DNA from: Alphaproteobacteria bacterium
Lineage (GTDB): Bacteria > Pseudomonadota > Alphaproteobacteria > GCA-2731375
Direction: 5' to 3'
Assembly (NCBI GenBank): GCA_016869175.1
Contig: VGEV01000012.1
Coordinates: forward strand, 1 to 44,331
DNA length: 44,331 bases
The notes beneath the pieces are model-generated. The model was given only the letters and a program-made list of their open reading frames with translations, did not search any database and was not told where the DNA came from. How positions within the stretch are numbered: position 1 is the stretch's first letter; each line of letters starts with the position of its first letter. The translations under genes were made by a program, and so were the position numbers. Shown here in pieces: positions 1 through 10,513 of this stretch.

Positions 1-87
1 CTCCAGCTTCACGCGGCGGTCGAAATTGAGCCGGAGCGGACCATCACCTGATTCACCCGTTGGGTTCTGCAAAATAGCCTCGTTCAA
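1..87 (-). CDS. Transposase N-terminus, IS1380-like (cut by window edge)
   Basis: The minus strand reads an open frame of 29 codons from a TTG at 87 down to base 1, where the window ends. An in-frame TAA lies three codons upstream of the TTG. The residues PLRLNFDRRVKLE resemble the conserved start of one group of IS1380-family transposases, which continue into a 'TSDAGLL' segment that would lie outside the window. The local sequence (about 60-150) is clearly more AT-rich than the neighbouring genes, as expected for a mobile element. The start codon is uncertain, and with only 29 residues the family call rests on one motif. Confidence 0.5.
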   Translation of the reverse strand, partial: MNEAILQNPTGESGDGPLRLNFDRRVKLE

Positions 88-291
88 TCCAGATTAACTT
101 ATTGATTCTTATATCTGAATCTCTAAGAAATTGCATCACAATACGATGTCATCCGGCGAATGCGGGTTAGGATCAGGGGGCCATCTTGCCGGCGACCGGG
201 TAAAGGCGGGGTTGGCGCGAAGCGTGAAGGGAGCTTGAACGAGCGTCGCGAAGGCGGCCGCCGGCGGGACGGACGGGGTGGGGGGTCGGAC
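88..291. other. Intergenic: probable IS outer end, then decarboxylase upstream region
   Basis: The stretch changes from AT-rich (to about 150) to strongly GC-rich (from about 160), which probably marks the outer end of the IS1380-like element. I could not identify its terminal inverted repeat or target duplication, because the other end lies outside the window. No convincing promoter for the decarboxylase gene is visible. Confidence 0.35.
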
Positions 292-2546
<2,255 letters not shown>

Positions 2547-2640
2547 TTAGTGCGCCAGCGGACGGACCGGAACGTCCGTTGCGTTGACAGGCCGACGGGC
2601 CTTGCCTATCACGCGGGGCGCCCAACCGGCACGGGACCTC

Positions 2641-3780
2641 ATGGAATTCGAGCTGAGCGAGGAACAGCGGGCGATCCAGGAAACCGCCCGGCAATTCGCC
2701 GCTGCCGAGCTGGCGCCCGAGGCCGCGCGATGGGACGAAGATGAAGTGTTTCCGGTCGATGCCTTGCGGCAGGCGGCGGCGCTGGGCTTTGGTGGTATCT
2801 ACGTCGCCGAGGACGTGGGCGGCAGCGGCCTGTCGCGGCTCGACGCCACGCTGATCTTCGAGGCCTTGGCGGGCGGCTGCACCTCGACCGCCGCCTATCT
2901 GTCGATCCACAACATGGCGGCCTGGATGATCGACCGCTATGGCAACGAAGCGCAGCGCCAGCGCTTCCTGCCGCCGCTCTGCAGCATGCGGCATTTCGCC
3001 AGCTACTGCCTGACCGAGCCGGGCGCCGGCTCCGACGCGGCCGGGCTTGCCACCCGCGCGCGGCGCGACGGCCAGCACTACGTCGTCAACGGCATCAAGG
3101 CCTTCATTTCGGGCGGCTCCACCTCGGACGTCTATGTCGTCATGGTGCGCACCGGCGCCGACGGGGCGCACGGCATCTCGTGCCTGGCGGTGGAGAACGG
3201 CACGCCGGGCCTGTCGTTCGGCAAGCGGGAAAAGAAACTCGGCTGGCATTCGCAGCCGACCGCCATGGTGATCCTCGAGGACTGCCGGGTGCCGGTGGCC
3301 AATCGCCTTGGCGAGGAGGGCGAGGGCTTCCGCATCGCCATGCAGGGTCTGGACGGCGGCCGGCTCAACATCGGCGCGTGCTCGCTCGGCGCGGCCGATG
3401 CCTGCCTTGCGGCGGCGACCGAGCATCTGAAGGTGCGCCGGCAGTTCGGACAGCCGCTGGCCAGCTTTCAGGCCTTGCAGTTCAAGCTGGCCGACATGGC
3501 GACCGAACTGGCCGCGGCGCGCCTGCTGCTGCGCCAGGCAGCGCAGAAGGTCGACCGCAAGGCAGCCGATGCGACGCTGACCGCCGCCATGGCCAAGCGG
3601 CTGGCCACCGATGCCGGCTTCAACATCGTCAACGGCGCACTGCAGTTGTTCGGCGGCTACGGCTACCTGCGCGACCACCCGATCGAGCGCTTCCTGCGCG
3701 ATGTGCGCGTGCACCAGATCCTGGAAGGCACCAACGAGATCATGCGCGTGATCATCGCCCGGCAGTTGCTGAGCCCATGA
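2641..3780 (+). CDS. Acyl-CoA dehydrogenase, isobutyryl-CoA dehydrogenase-like
   Basis: This FAD enzyme of 379 residues oxidises an acyl-CoA to the enoyl-CoA, passing electrons to electron-transfer flavoprotein. The family blocks are in order: [13 protein letters not shown] at the N-terminus, [27 protein letters not shown], and [13 protein letters not shown], whose glutamate is the usual catalytic base. The next two genes catalyse the hydrolase and dehydrogenase steps of valine breakdown, so isobutyryl-CoA is the likely substrate; this is inferred from context. I chose the ATG at 2641 because the family starts at this point; the frame is open upstream but not conserved. Its last bases overlap the next gene (ATGA). 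Confidence 0.9.
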   Translation: MEFELSEEQRAIQETARQFAAAELAPEAARWDEDEVFPVDALRQAAALGFGGIYVAEDVGGSGLSRLDATLIFEALAGGCTSTAAYLSIHNMAAWMIDRYGNEAQRQRFLPPLCSMRHFASYCLTEPGAGSDAAGLATRARRDGQHYVVNGIKAFISGGSTSDVYVVMVRTGADGAHGISCLAVENGTPGLSFGKREKKLGWHSQPTAMVILEDCRVPVANRLGEEGEGFRIAMQGLDGGRLNIGACSLGAADACLAAATEHLKVRRQFGQPLASFQALQFKLADMATELAAARLLLRQAAQKVDRKAADATLTAAMAKRLATDAGFNIVNGALQLFGGYGYLRDHPIERFLRDVRVHQILEGTNEIMRVIIARQLLSP

Positions 3781-4856
3781 GCGAGCAGACCGACATCCTG
3801 TTCGAACGGCGGGGAGAACTGGGCCAGGTCACGCTCAACCGCCCGGCGGCGCTGAACGCCCTGACCTTGGACATGGCCATCGCCCTCGACCGGCAGTTGC
3901 ATGCCTGGGAAGCCGATCCCAAGGTCAAGGCGGTGTTGATCCAGGGGGCGGGCGAGCGCGCCTTCTGCGCCGGCGGCGACGTACGCCGGCTGTTCGAGGC
4001 CGGCCGCGCCGGCGAGCGCTACCCTTACGACTTCTACCGGCACGAATACCGCCTGAACGCGCGCATTCATCGCTTTCCCAAGCCCTATGTCGCGCTGATG
4101 GACGGCATCGTCATGGGCGGCGGCGTCGGCTTGTCGGTGCATGGCGGTTTCCGGGTCGCCGGCGAGCGCACGCTGTTCGCCATGCCGGAGACCGGCATCG
4201 GCCTGTTCCCGGATGTGGGCGGCAGCTACTTCCTCTCGCGCCTGCCCGACGCGCTGGGCATGTTCCTGGCGTTGACCGGCACGCGGCTCAAGGCCGCCGA
4301 TGCGGTGGCCGCCGGGGTCTGCGATTTCCACGTGCCGGGCGAGCGGCGGCCGACCTTGCTGGCGGCACTGGCCGCGGCGGATCTGGGCGGCAACGCGCGC
4401 GCCAAGGTGGACGCACTGCTGCGACCCTTTGCCGCGGATCCGGGGCCGGCGCCGCTGGCGCCGCATCGCGCGGTCATCGCGCAGTCCTTCGACAAGGACA
4501 GCGTGGAGGCCATCCTGGCCGCGCTCGACGGCATGGGCGGCGAGTGGGCCCAGGCGACGGCGAAGACGCTGCGGGCCAGGTCGCCCACCTCGCTGAAGAT
4601 CACCCACCGGCAAATCCGCGAGGGCGCGCGGTTGGACTTCCAGGGCTGCATGCGCATGGAATACCGCATGGCCGCCGCCTGCACGGTCGGCCACGATTTC
4701 TACGAGGGCGTGCGGGCCACGGTGATCGACAAGGACAACGCGCCCCGCTGGCATCCCGCCAGTCTGTCGGAGGTCGGGCCGGAAGTGGTGGCGCGCCATT
4801 TCGAGGTTCCGCCGCCGGGCGGCGATCTGACCTTTCCCGAACAACCCGCGGAGTGA
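3777..4856 (+). CDS. 3-hydroxyisobutyryl-CoA hydrolase (enoyl-CoA hydratase superfamily)
   Basis: The 359-residue protein belongs to the HIBCH branch of the crotonase fold. It releases 3-hydroxyisobutyrate from its CoA ester in valine catabolism. Supporting motifs are [10 protein letters not shown] (oxyanion region), [11 protein letters not shown], and the family hallmark [20 protein letters not shown], which holds the catalytic glutamate. The long C-terminal half with [19 protein letters not shown] is typical of HIBCH and absent from short hydratases. Translation is coupled to the dehydrogenase upstream by an ATGA overlap (3777-3780), and mmsB follows 12 bases downstream. An enoyl-CoA hydratase role is less likely given the length and motif. 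Confidence 0.93.
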   Translation: MSEQTDILFERRGELGQVTLNRPAALNALTLDMAIALDRQLHAWEADPKVKAVLIQGAGERAFCAGGDVRRLFEAGRAGERYPYDFYRHEYRLNARIHRFPKPYVALMDGIVMGGGVGLSVHGGFRVAGERTLFAMPETGIGLFPDVGGSYFLSRLPDALGMFLALTGTRLKAADAVAAGVCDFHVPGERRPTLLAALAAADLGGNARAKVDALLRPFAADPGPAPLAPHRAVIAQSFDKDSVEAILAALDGMGGEWAQATAKTLRARSPTSLKITHRQIREGARLDFQGCMRMEYRMAAACTVGHDFYEGVRATVIDKDNAPRWHPASLSEVGPEVVARHFEVPPPGGDLTFPEQPAE

Positions 4857-4868
4857 GGGACAGCAGCA

Positions 4869-5762
4869 ATGGCACGCATCGGTTTCATCGGCGTTGGCAA
4901 CATGGGCGGCCCGATGGCGCGCAACCTGTTGAAGGCGGGACACCAGGTAAAGGCCTTCGACCTTTCGGGCCAGGCGCTGAGCGCGGTGACCGCGGCCGGG
5001 GCGACCGGCGCCAAGTCGGCGGCGGAGGCGGCGCGCGGGGTCGATGCGGTCCTCACCATGCTGCCGGCCGGGCAACATGTGCGCGCGGTGTTCACCGGCG
5101 GGGACGGCATCCTGGCCGCCGCCGCGCCGGGCACGTTGTTCATCGACAGCTCGACCATCGACGTGGCCAACGCCCGGGCGGTGGCGGAAGCCGGGGCCAG
5201 GGCCGGCTTCGAGGTGCTGGACGCGCCGGTTTCCGGCGGCACCGGCGGGGCGGCGGCGGGCACGCTGACTTTCATGTGCGGCGGCAGCGAGGTGGCTTTC
5301 CAGCGGGCGAAGCCCATCCTGGAAGCCATGGGCAAGACCATCGTGCATGCCGGTGCCGTCGGCGCCGGGCAGGCCGCCAAGATCTGCAATAACATGATCC
5401 TGGGGGCTTCCATGCTGGTGGTCGCGGAAGCCTTCGTGCTGGCCGAGAAGCTCGGCCTCGACAAGCAGAAGCTGTTCGACATCGCCGCCAAGTCCTCCGG
5501 CCAGTGCTGGTCGATCACCAGCTATTGTCCGGTGCCCGGGCCGGTGCCGAACTCGCCGGCCAACCGCGACTACCAGGCCGGGTTCACGACGGCGATGATG
5601 CTGAAGGATCTGCATTTGGCGCAGGAAGCGGCGCAGGCCGTGGGCGCCGCCGCGCCGATCGGCGCCTTGGCCGAGCAGATCTACGCGCTCTATGACGGCG
5701 CCGGCTTCGGCCACAAGGATTTCAGCGGGGTGATAAACGCCCTTCGCGGCACCAGCCGTTAA
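4869..5762 (+). CDS. mmsB: 3-hydroxyisobutyrate dehydrogenase
   Basis: This NAD(P)-dependent 2-hydroxyacid-type dehydrogenase (297 residues) oxidises 3-hydroxyisobutyrate to methylmalonate semialdehyde. The N-terminal Rossmann motif is GFIGVGNMGGPMA; DAPVSGGTGGAAAGTLTFM is the substrate-binding block; the catalytic lysine is K171 in GQAAKICNNMILG; HKDFSGV closes the C-terminal helical domain. It is the third gene of the valine set. No methylmalonate-semialdehyde dehydrogenase (mmsA) or methylmalonyl enzymes follow in this window, so the last steps must be encoded elsewhere. Confidence 0.95.
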   Translation: MARIGFIGVGNMGGPMARNLLKAGHQVKAFDLSGQALSAVTAAGATGAKSAAEAARGVDAVLTMLPAGQHVRAVFTGGDGILAAAAPGTLFIDSSTIDVANARAVAEAGARAGFEVLDAPVSGGTGGAAAGTLTFMCGGSEVAFQRAKPILEAMGKTIVHAGAVGAGQAAKICNNMILGASMLVVAEAFVLAEKLGLDKQKLFDIAAKSSGQCWSITSYCPVPGPVPNSPANRDYQAGFTTAMMLKDLHLAQEAAQAVGAAAPIGALAEQIYALYDGAGFGHKDFSGVINALRGTSR

Positions 5763-5848
5763 CTCCTGCGCGGCGATACTGGGGCGCGGCCGGTTGGCTG
5801 GGCCGGTGCGTCGTTGTCCGGAGTTATCGCGTAAGGACGCCCGCGACC

Positions 5849-6334
5849 ATGAATCAGATCGGCCCCGTCGCCACGGCCGAAAAGGCCACCTATCTGGAGG
5901 TGCTGCTCTTGATCGAGCGGCTGCACCGCCGGCTGTTGGACGTGTTGAAGGCCGAGCTCGACCGGTTGGGCCGCAGCGACGTCAACAACGTGCAGACACT
6001 GATCCTCTACAACATCGGCGAAGACGAACTGACGGTCGGCGAGTTGAGCAATCGCGGCTACTATCTGGGCTCGAACGTTTCCTACAACGTCAAGAAACTG
6101 GTCGAGTTCGGCTACCTGCATCAGGAACGCTCGACGCACGACCGCTGGGCGGTGCGCATCCGGCTGTCGGAGAAAGGCCTGGATCTGCGCCGGCAGATCA
6201 GCGGCCTGTTCGACTGGCACGTGCAGGCCCTGTTCACGGTCTCTGGCATGGCCGCGGACGAGTTGCAGAAAGTCAACGGCGCCTTGCGCGCGCTCGAGGG
6301 CTTCTGGAGCGCGCAGGTCCGCTTCGGCGGCTGA
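5849..6334 (+). CDS. MarR-family regulator, LdtR-like
   Basis: A 161-residue winged-helix protein with the segments TYLEVLLLIERLHRRLLDV, RSDVNNVQTLILYNIG and RGYYLGSNVSYNVKKLVE. These match my recollection of LdtR, the MarR-type regulator of Liberibacter and rhizobia that controls an L,D-transpeptidase gene and stress tolerance. The recognition helix lies near residues 60-80 and the wing near 90-105. No L,D-transpeptidase gene is adjacent here. The next gene, a CoA-transferase, starts 85 bases downstream on the same strand and could be a target or simply a neighbour. Binding by small ligands is a family property, not visible in the sequence. Confidence 0.85.
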   Translation: MNQIGPVATAEKATYLEVLLLIERLHRRLLDVLKAELDRLGRSDVNNVQTLILYNIGEDELTVGELSNRGYYLGSNVSYNVKKLVEFGYLHQERSTHDRWAVRIRLSEKGLDLRRQISGLFDWHVQALFTVSGMAADELQKVNGALRALEGFWSAQVRFGG

Positions 6335-6419
6335 GCAGCATTCCGGTCGCACCCCTGGCGGCGAGGGCCGCCGCGTGCCACGCTTTCCTTGGGCGCGCTA
6401 GCGCAAGGGGAAGCGTTCG

Positions 6420-7646
6420 ATGTCGGCCAACGGTGCCGCCGGCTGTCTCGCCGGCGTTCGCGTACTTGATCTGACGCAGTTCGAGGCGGGACCGTCTTGC
6501 ACGGAAGCGCTGGCTTGGCTCGGCGCCGAAGTGGTGAAGGTGGAAAACCCAAAGGGCGGTGATCCGGGCCGCGCCTCGATCGGCGGCGGGCCCGGCCAGG
6601 ATTCCTGGTACTTCCTGTTGTTCAACGCCAACAAGAAGTCGCTGACGGTCGATCTGAAGGCGCCGGCCGGCATCGCCCTGGTCAAGGACCTGGCGCGCCG
6701 GGCGGATGTTTTCATCGAGAACTTCGCGCCCGGTGCGGTCGAACGGCTGGGCCTTGGCTATGAGGCGATCCGGGCGATCAATCCGGCCATCGTCTACGCC
6801 CAGGTCAAGGGCTTCGGCGGCGGCAGCCCCTACCAGGACAACTTGGCCTTCGACATGATCGCGCAGGCCTGCGGCGGCACGATGAGCATCACCGGCGAGC
6901 CGGACCGGCCGCCCGCCAAGCCCGGCCCGACGCTAGGCGACACCGGCACCGGCATGCTGCTGGCGATCAGCCTGCTGGGCGCGCTCTACCAGCGCAAGAC
7001 CAGCGGCCAGGGCCAGCGCCTGGAACTCGCCATGCAGGACGCGATGCTGCACTACATCCGCTTCGCGTTCGCGGCGCAGGCGGTCAGCGGCAAGCCGGCC
7101 CCCCGCGCCGCCGACAAGATCCTGTCGCCCGGCAACCCGCCCTGCGGTGTCTATCCCTGCAAGCCGGGCGGCCCCAACGACTACGTTTATGTCTACACCA
7201 GCCGCGCCAACCCGGTGCACTGGCAGCGCCTGTTGCAGGTGATCGGCCGGCCGGAACTGATCGGCGATCCGCGGTATGCGACCGGTGCCGCGCGGGCCGA
7301 GCGCGAAGCCGAGGTCGACGCGATGGTCGCGGCCTGGACACGCGCCCGGGACAAGCACGAGGCGATGCGCGTGCTGGGCGCCGCCGGCATTCCGGCCGGG
7401 GCCGTGCTCGATACCATGGAATTGCAGAACGAGCCGGATTTCGAACGGCGCGGCATCATGCAGGTGATGCGGCACCCGACGCGCGGGGCCTTCAAGATGC
7501 CGGCCTGGCCAGTGCGCCACGACGGCGCGCCGCCAGCGCTCGCCACCTCGCCGCTGCTGGGCGAGCACAGCGCGGCTGTGCTGGGCGAGTGGCTGGGTCT
7601 CGATGCACGGGCCGTCGAACGGTTGAAACAGGACGGCGTGATCTGA
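6420..7646 (+). CDS. CaiB/BaiF family CoA-transferase, formyl-CoA:oxalate transferase-like
   Basis: This 408-residue class III CoA-transferase moves CoA from a donor thioester to an organic acid. It resembles formyl-CoA:oxalate CoA-transferase (Frc) closely: LDLTQFEAGPSCTEALAWLG, DSWYFLLFNANKKSLTVDLK and LAMQDAML all have direct Frc counterparts. The catalytic aspartate is D174 in LGDTGTG. Frc has HVQAGPAC where this has QFEAGPSC (Gln to Glu), so the substrate may differ from oxalate. The ATG has an AAGGGGAA ribosome site. The ThDP-dependent enzyme follows after 21 bases, a pairing typical of oxalate-degradation pairs, so the two probably act in sequence on the same CoA ester. Confidence 0.88.
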   Translation: MSANGAAGCLAGVRVLDLTQFEAGPSCTEALAWLGAEVVKVENPKGGDPGRASIGGGPGQDSWYFLLFNANKKSLTVDLKAPAGIALVKDLARRADVFIENFAPGAVERLGLGYEAIRAINPAIVYAQVKGFGGGSPYQDNLAFDMIAQACGGTMSITGEPDRPPAKPGPTLGDTGTGMLLAISLLGALYQRKTSGQGQRLELAMQDAMLHYIRFAFAAQAVSGKPAPRAADKILSPGNPPCGVYPCKPGGPNDYVYVYTSRANPVHWQRLLQVIGRPELIGDPRYATGAARAEREAEVDAMVAAWTRARDKHEAMRVLGAAGIPAGAVLDTMELQNEPDFERRGIMQVMRHPTRGAFKMPAWPVRHDGAPPALATSPLLGEHSAAVLGEWLGLDARAVERLKQDGVI

Positions 7647-7667
7647 ACGATCTCTTGGGGGAAAGCT

Positions 7668-9320
7668 ATGGCGGAACTGACCGGCTCGGAAGTCCTGGCG
7701 CGCTCATTGAAAAGGGAAGGCACCGAGGTGCTGTTCTTCCTGATGGGCGGGCCGATGCTGCTGGCCGAGACCTCGTGCATCAAGGAGGGCATCCGGCCGC
7801 TCGACGTGCGGCACGAGCAGTCGGCCGCGCTTATGGCGCAGGCCTATAGCCGGCTGCTGCAGAAGCCGTCGGTATGCATGGCGGCGAGCGGGCCGGGCGT
7901 GATCAACCTGACCACCGGCGTGGCCAACGCGCTGATCGACTGCACGCCCGTGGTCGCGATCGGCGGCTCCAGCCCGATCGGCCAGTTCGGCCGCCAGGTG
8001 TTCCAGGAGATCGACCAGGTCGCGATCATGAAGCCCATGACCAAGTGGGCCGACCGCGTGCACAACCTGAAGCGCATCCCCGAACAGGTGAATGTTGCGT
8101 TCCAGCGAGCGATGGGCGGCAAGCCGGGGCCGGTCTATCTCGATTTCCCGGGCGACGTTCTCTACGCCAAGATACCCGAGGAGCAGGTGGATTGGAGCCT
8201 GTCCGGCCGGCCCCTGTTGAACGCGCGGCCGATGGGCGAGCCCCGCCAGGTCGACCGGCTGTTGGACGCGCTGGCCAAGGCCAAGCAGCCGATCATCGTT
8301 TCCGGCAGCGGCGTCATCTGGTCGCAGGCCTGGGACGAGATGCGCGAACTGGTGGAGAAGGCGGGCATCCCGTTCTACACCACGCCGCAGGGGCGCGGCG
8401 TGCTGCCGGACGACCACGAGCTGTCGTTCCTGACCATGCGCTCCAGCGCCTTTCGCGATGCCGACCTGATCCTGGTGCTGGGCACCCGCATGAACTACGT
8501 CATCGGCCACGCCACGCCGCCGCGCTTCGGCGCGCAAGCCAGCATCGCCCGCATCGACATCGATGCCGACGAGATCGCCAGCGCGCCGCGCAAGGTGGAC
8601 ATCGGCATCGTCGGCGATTGCAAGATGGTGCTGCGGCAGCTTCTGGACGGCCTGGACGGCCGGGTGAAGCCCGAGTCCTACGCCGGCTGGCGCAAGAAGC
8701 TGGCCGACGGCGAGGCCGGCAAGCGGGCCGCCCCGGGCGCCAACAAGTTGCTGGATGAAACGCCGATCCATCCCTTGCGGCTTTGCGAGGAGGTAAAGAA
8801 CTTCATGCGCCGCGATGCCATCCTGGTGGTGGACGGGCAGGAGATCCTCAATTTCGGCCGGCAGTCGATGCCCACCTTCGCGCCTGGACACCGCTTGAAT
8901 TCCGGGCCGTTCGGCATGATGGGCGTCGGTCTGCCGTTCGGTCTGGGCGCCAAGGTCGCCAAGCCCGACAAGCAGGTGATCGTGGTGCATGGCGACGGCT
9001 CGTTCGGCCTGAACGCCATGGAACTCGACACCGCCGTTCGCCACAACATCCCGGTGCTGGTGGTGATCAGCCTGAACGGCGGCTGGACCGGCGACCCGCA
9101 AGGCGTCAAGCCGGGCCGCAACCTGGGCTACACCCGCTACGACAAGATGGCGGAGGCGCTTGGCTGTCATGCCGAGTATGTGGACAAGCCGGAAGACATC
9201 CGCCCGGCGCTGGAACGGGCGCAGAAGCGGGTGGATGCCGGCGCGGTGGCGCTGGTCAATGTCAGGACCGACCACCGCGCGCGGGCCGGCACGGTGGCCT
9301 TCGCGGACTATTCGACGTAA
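7668..9320 (+). CDS. ThDP enzyme of the oxalyl-CoA decarboxylase / 2-hydroxyacyl-CoA lyase family
   Basis: A 550-residue thiamine-diphosphate enzyme with the three usual domains. The cofactor-activating glutamate is E50 in VRHEQSAALMAQAY, and the metal motif starts at G442 (GDGSFGLNAMELD) and ends at N470 (LNGGW). LNSGPFGMMGVGLPFGLGA and the later GDPQG.KPGR match oxalyl-CoA decarboxylase and 2-hydroxyacyl-CoA lyase (HACL) rather than acetolactate synthase. At residues 112-114 it has FQE as in HACL, not the Tyr-Glu pair of oxalyl-CoA decarboxylase, and W473 replaces the decarboxylase tyrosine. It probably releases formyl-CoA from a 2-hydroxyacyl- or oxalyl-CoA supplied by the preceding transferase. 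The substrate is not known. The start has a GGGGGAA ribosome site. Confidence 0.82.
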   Translation: MAELTGSEVLARSLKREGTEVLFFLMGGPMLLAETSCIKEGIRPLDVRHEQSAALMAQAYSRLLQKPSVCMAASGPGVINLTTGVANALIDCTPVVAIGGSSPIGQFGRQVFQEIDQVAIMKPMTKWADRVHNLKRIPEQVNVAFQRAMGGKPGPVYLDFPGDVLYAKIPEEQVDWSLSGRPLLNARPMGEPRQVDRLLDALAKAKQPIIVSGSGVIWSQAWDEMRELVEKAGIPFYTTPQGRGVLPDDHELSFLTMRSSAFRDADLILVLGTRMNYVIGHATPPRFGAQASIARIDIDADEIASAPRKVDIGIVGDCKMVLRQLLDGLDGRVKPESYAGWRKKLADGEAGKRAAPGANKLLDETPIHPLRLCEEVKNFMRRDAILVVDGQEILNFGRQSMPTFAPGHRLNSGPFGMMGVGLPFGLGAKVAKPDKQVIVVHGDGSFGLNAMELDTAVRHNIPVLVVISLNGGWTGDPQGVKPGRNLGYTRYDKMAEALGCHAEYVDKPEDIRPALERAQKRVDAGAVALVNVRTDHRARAGTVAFADYST

Positions 9321-9336
9321 GGGGCCTTGTCCACCG

Positions 9337-9759
9337 TCAAGGCACGACCGTGAGGCCTTCGCGGCGCGCGGCCAGAGCAAGGCGGTCGTCGAGCGTCACG
9401 AATTCCGGGTAGCGGTCCTGGTCGGCGCCCGCCGTTAGGCTCGCCGCCAGTTGCAGGGCGTCGGCCGCCCGCAGCGGGTGACTGCCAAGCAGACGCAACG
9501 CCGTCCGGCGCAGGCGGTTGCTCGGCATGACCTCATTCCAGTTGTCCGACAACTGTTGCAGCCGGAGCAAGGACACATTCGCGCCGGCGACGGTCATCCG
9601 CCCCTCGCGCTCGCGGCGGGCAATCGCCGATGCGCACTCCACCATGCTGGCCCACCATGTGACCAGGACTGGTTCTGCCTCTGCCAACGCAATCAATGAT
9701 TTGCTGCTGGGCTCCGCAACGGGCGGCGGGACGAGCGCCGAACTGTCCCAAAACCTCAT
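9337..9759 (-). CDS. PIN-domain toxin, VapC-type
   Basis: A 140-residue PIN-domain protein, probably a Mg-dependent RNase toxin. The acidic residues expected at the active site are present: D5 in MRFWDSSALV, E41 in MVECASA, D100 in LRAADALQLA and D124/D125 in VTLDDRLALAA. It follows the antitoxin with an ATGA overlap (9756-9759), the usual arrangement that keeps antitoxin translation first. It is convergent with the ThDP enzyme gene, ending 16 bases from it. The RNA target cannot be read from the sequence. Confidence 0.88.
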   Translation of the reverse strand: MRFWDSSALVPPPVAEPSSKSLIALAEAEPVLVTWWASMVECASAIARREREGRMTVAGANVSLLRLQQLSDNWNEVMPSNRLRRTALRLLGSHPLRAADALQLAASLTAGADQDRYPEFVTLDDRLALAARREGLTVVP

Positions 9760-10028
9760 CGACCTTCGCGGCGCTCGGTCAGTAGTGCCTCCACCACGCT
9801 GGCTTCGGCCTTCGGCAAGGGTTGCGACCAGAAGCCCGCTGGCAGCCGGCGGACGGCGCCCGAGGCGATCAGCCCTGCGAGAGGCTTGTCAGCGGCCGCG
9901 CCGGCGACCGGTTCCAGGCGGGCCACCGGCCGGTCGCGGTCGAGGATCAGCACGCTTTCGCCCGCCGCCACCTTCCGCAGGTAGGCGCTGAGCTGGTTCT
10001 TCAGTTGCGAAATCTTGGCTACGATCAT
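9756..10028 (-). CDS. Phd/YefM-family antitoxin
   Basis: A 90-residue protein starting MIVAKISQLKNQLSAYLRKV and continuing with GESVLILDRDRPVARLEP, the pattern of Phd/YefM N-terminal DNA-binding domains. The C-terminal half would wrap the toxin, with LIASGAVRRLP and WSQPLPKAEASVVEALL as likely contact segments. It lies immediately upstream of the PIN toxin and should repress the pair through the palindrome just ahead of its start. The ATG at 10028 is the only good start. Confidence 0.86.
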   Translation of the reverse strand: MIVAKISQLKNQLSAYLRKVAAGESVLILDRDRPVARLEPVAGAAADKPLAGLIASGAVRRLPAGFWSQPLPKAEASVVEALLTERREGR

Positions 10029-10048
10029 ATAGCCAAGTCATCCAGATC

Positions 10049-10066
10049 AGGTTGGCCAAGCAACCT
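10049..10066. promoter_or_regulatory. Inverted repeat upstream of toxin-antitoxin pair (candidate operator)
   Basis: AGGTTG and CAACCT form a perfect 6-bp inverted repeat with a 6-base spacer, centred 29 bases upstream of the antitoxin start. Phd-type antitoxins usually autorepress at such palindromes. The GCCAAG in the spacer is repeated at 10032-10037. Confidence 0.5.
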
Positions 10067-10080
10067 TCGAATCGTCTCTC

Positions 10081-10467
10081 TCAACCCACCCGCTCCCAGG
10101 TCAGGACGCGCTGTTGCGTCACGCTGCCATAGGGGCGCAAGGGCGGGCGCAGCACCATGCGCTTGCCCTCAAGCGTGACGGCGCGCACCTGCTCGCCGCC
10201 GATCCAGGCCTGGTTGGCGGCGGCATCGACCTTGGTGATCAAGGTCTTGCCGTCGAAGCTGTAGTTGCCGCAGTAGGAATTGTATTCGCGCTCGCTGCCG
10301 GCCGGCAGGTCCCGCCGGCCGTCGCAGGTGACGGCCAGCATGCGCCCCTCGGCGGTCAGGGTCAGGCTGCCGGTCGGCTGCCCGCCATAGGGTGGCGGCA
10401 AGGCCTCGCCATTGGGGCCGGTCGCGCTCGCCTTCACCAGCCGCCAGACGCCGACAACGCCGCTCAT
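10081..10467 (-). CDS. Lipocalin-like domain protein
   Basis: A 128-residue protein beginning MSGVVGVWRLVKAS and containing YGGQPTGSLTLTAEGRM and EYNSYCGNYSFDGKT. This fits the lipocalin-like (Lipocalin_5 type) family, small beta-barrels of unknown function often annotated that way in proteobacteria. No signal peptide or membrane segment is visible, so it should be cytoplasmic. It is on the same strand as the toxin-antitoxin pair, 52 bases upstream, but the operator between them suggests separate transcription. The ligand is unknown. Confidence 0.7.
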   Translation of the reverse strand: MSGVVGVWRLVKASATGPNGEALPPPYGGQPTGSLTLTAEGRMLAVTCDGRRDLPAGSEREYNSYCGNYSFDGKTLITKVDAAANQAWIGGEQVRAVTLEGKRMVLRPPLRPYGSVTQQRVLTWERVG

Positions 10468-10513
10468 CCGCCTGCCCTCCCAGCCCGTGCCGGCCGCAGG
10501 ATAGCAAGCCGTG

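Noticed and set aside
3663-5714. Long minus-strand open frame opposite the valine genes
   Set aside because: It overlaps three well-supported genes, and its translation shows no domain; it mirrors their codon bias.
6387-6408. Palindrome (GCGCTAGCGC with flanking CCTTG/CAAGG) as a regulator site for the CoA-transferase gene
   Set aside because: The ten-base core is symmetric, but the flanks are not on the same axis; common in GC-rich DNA.
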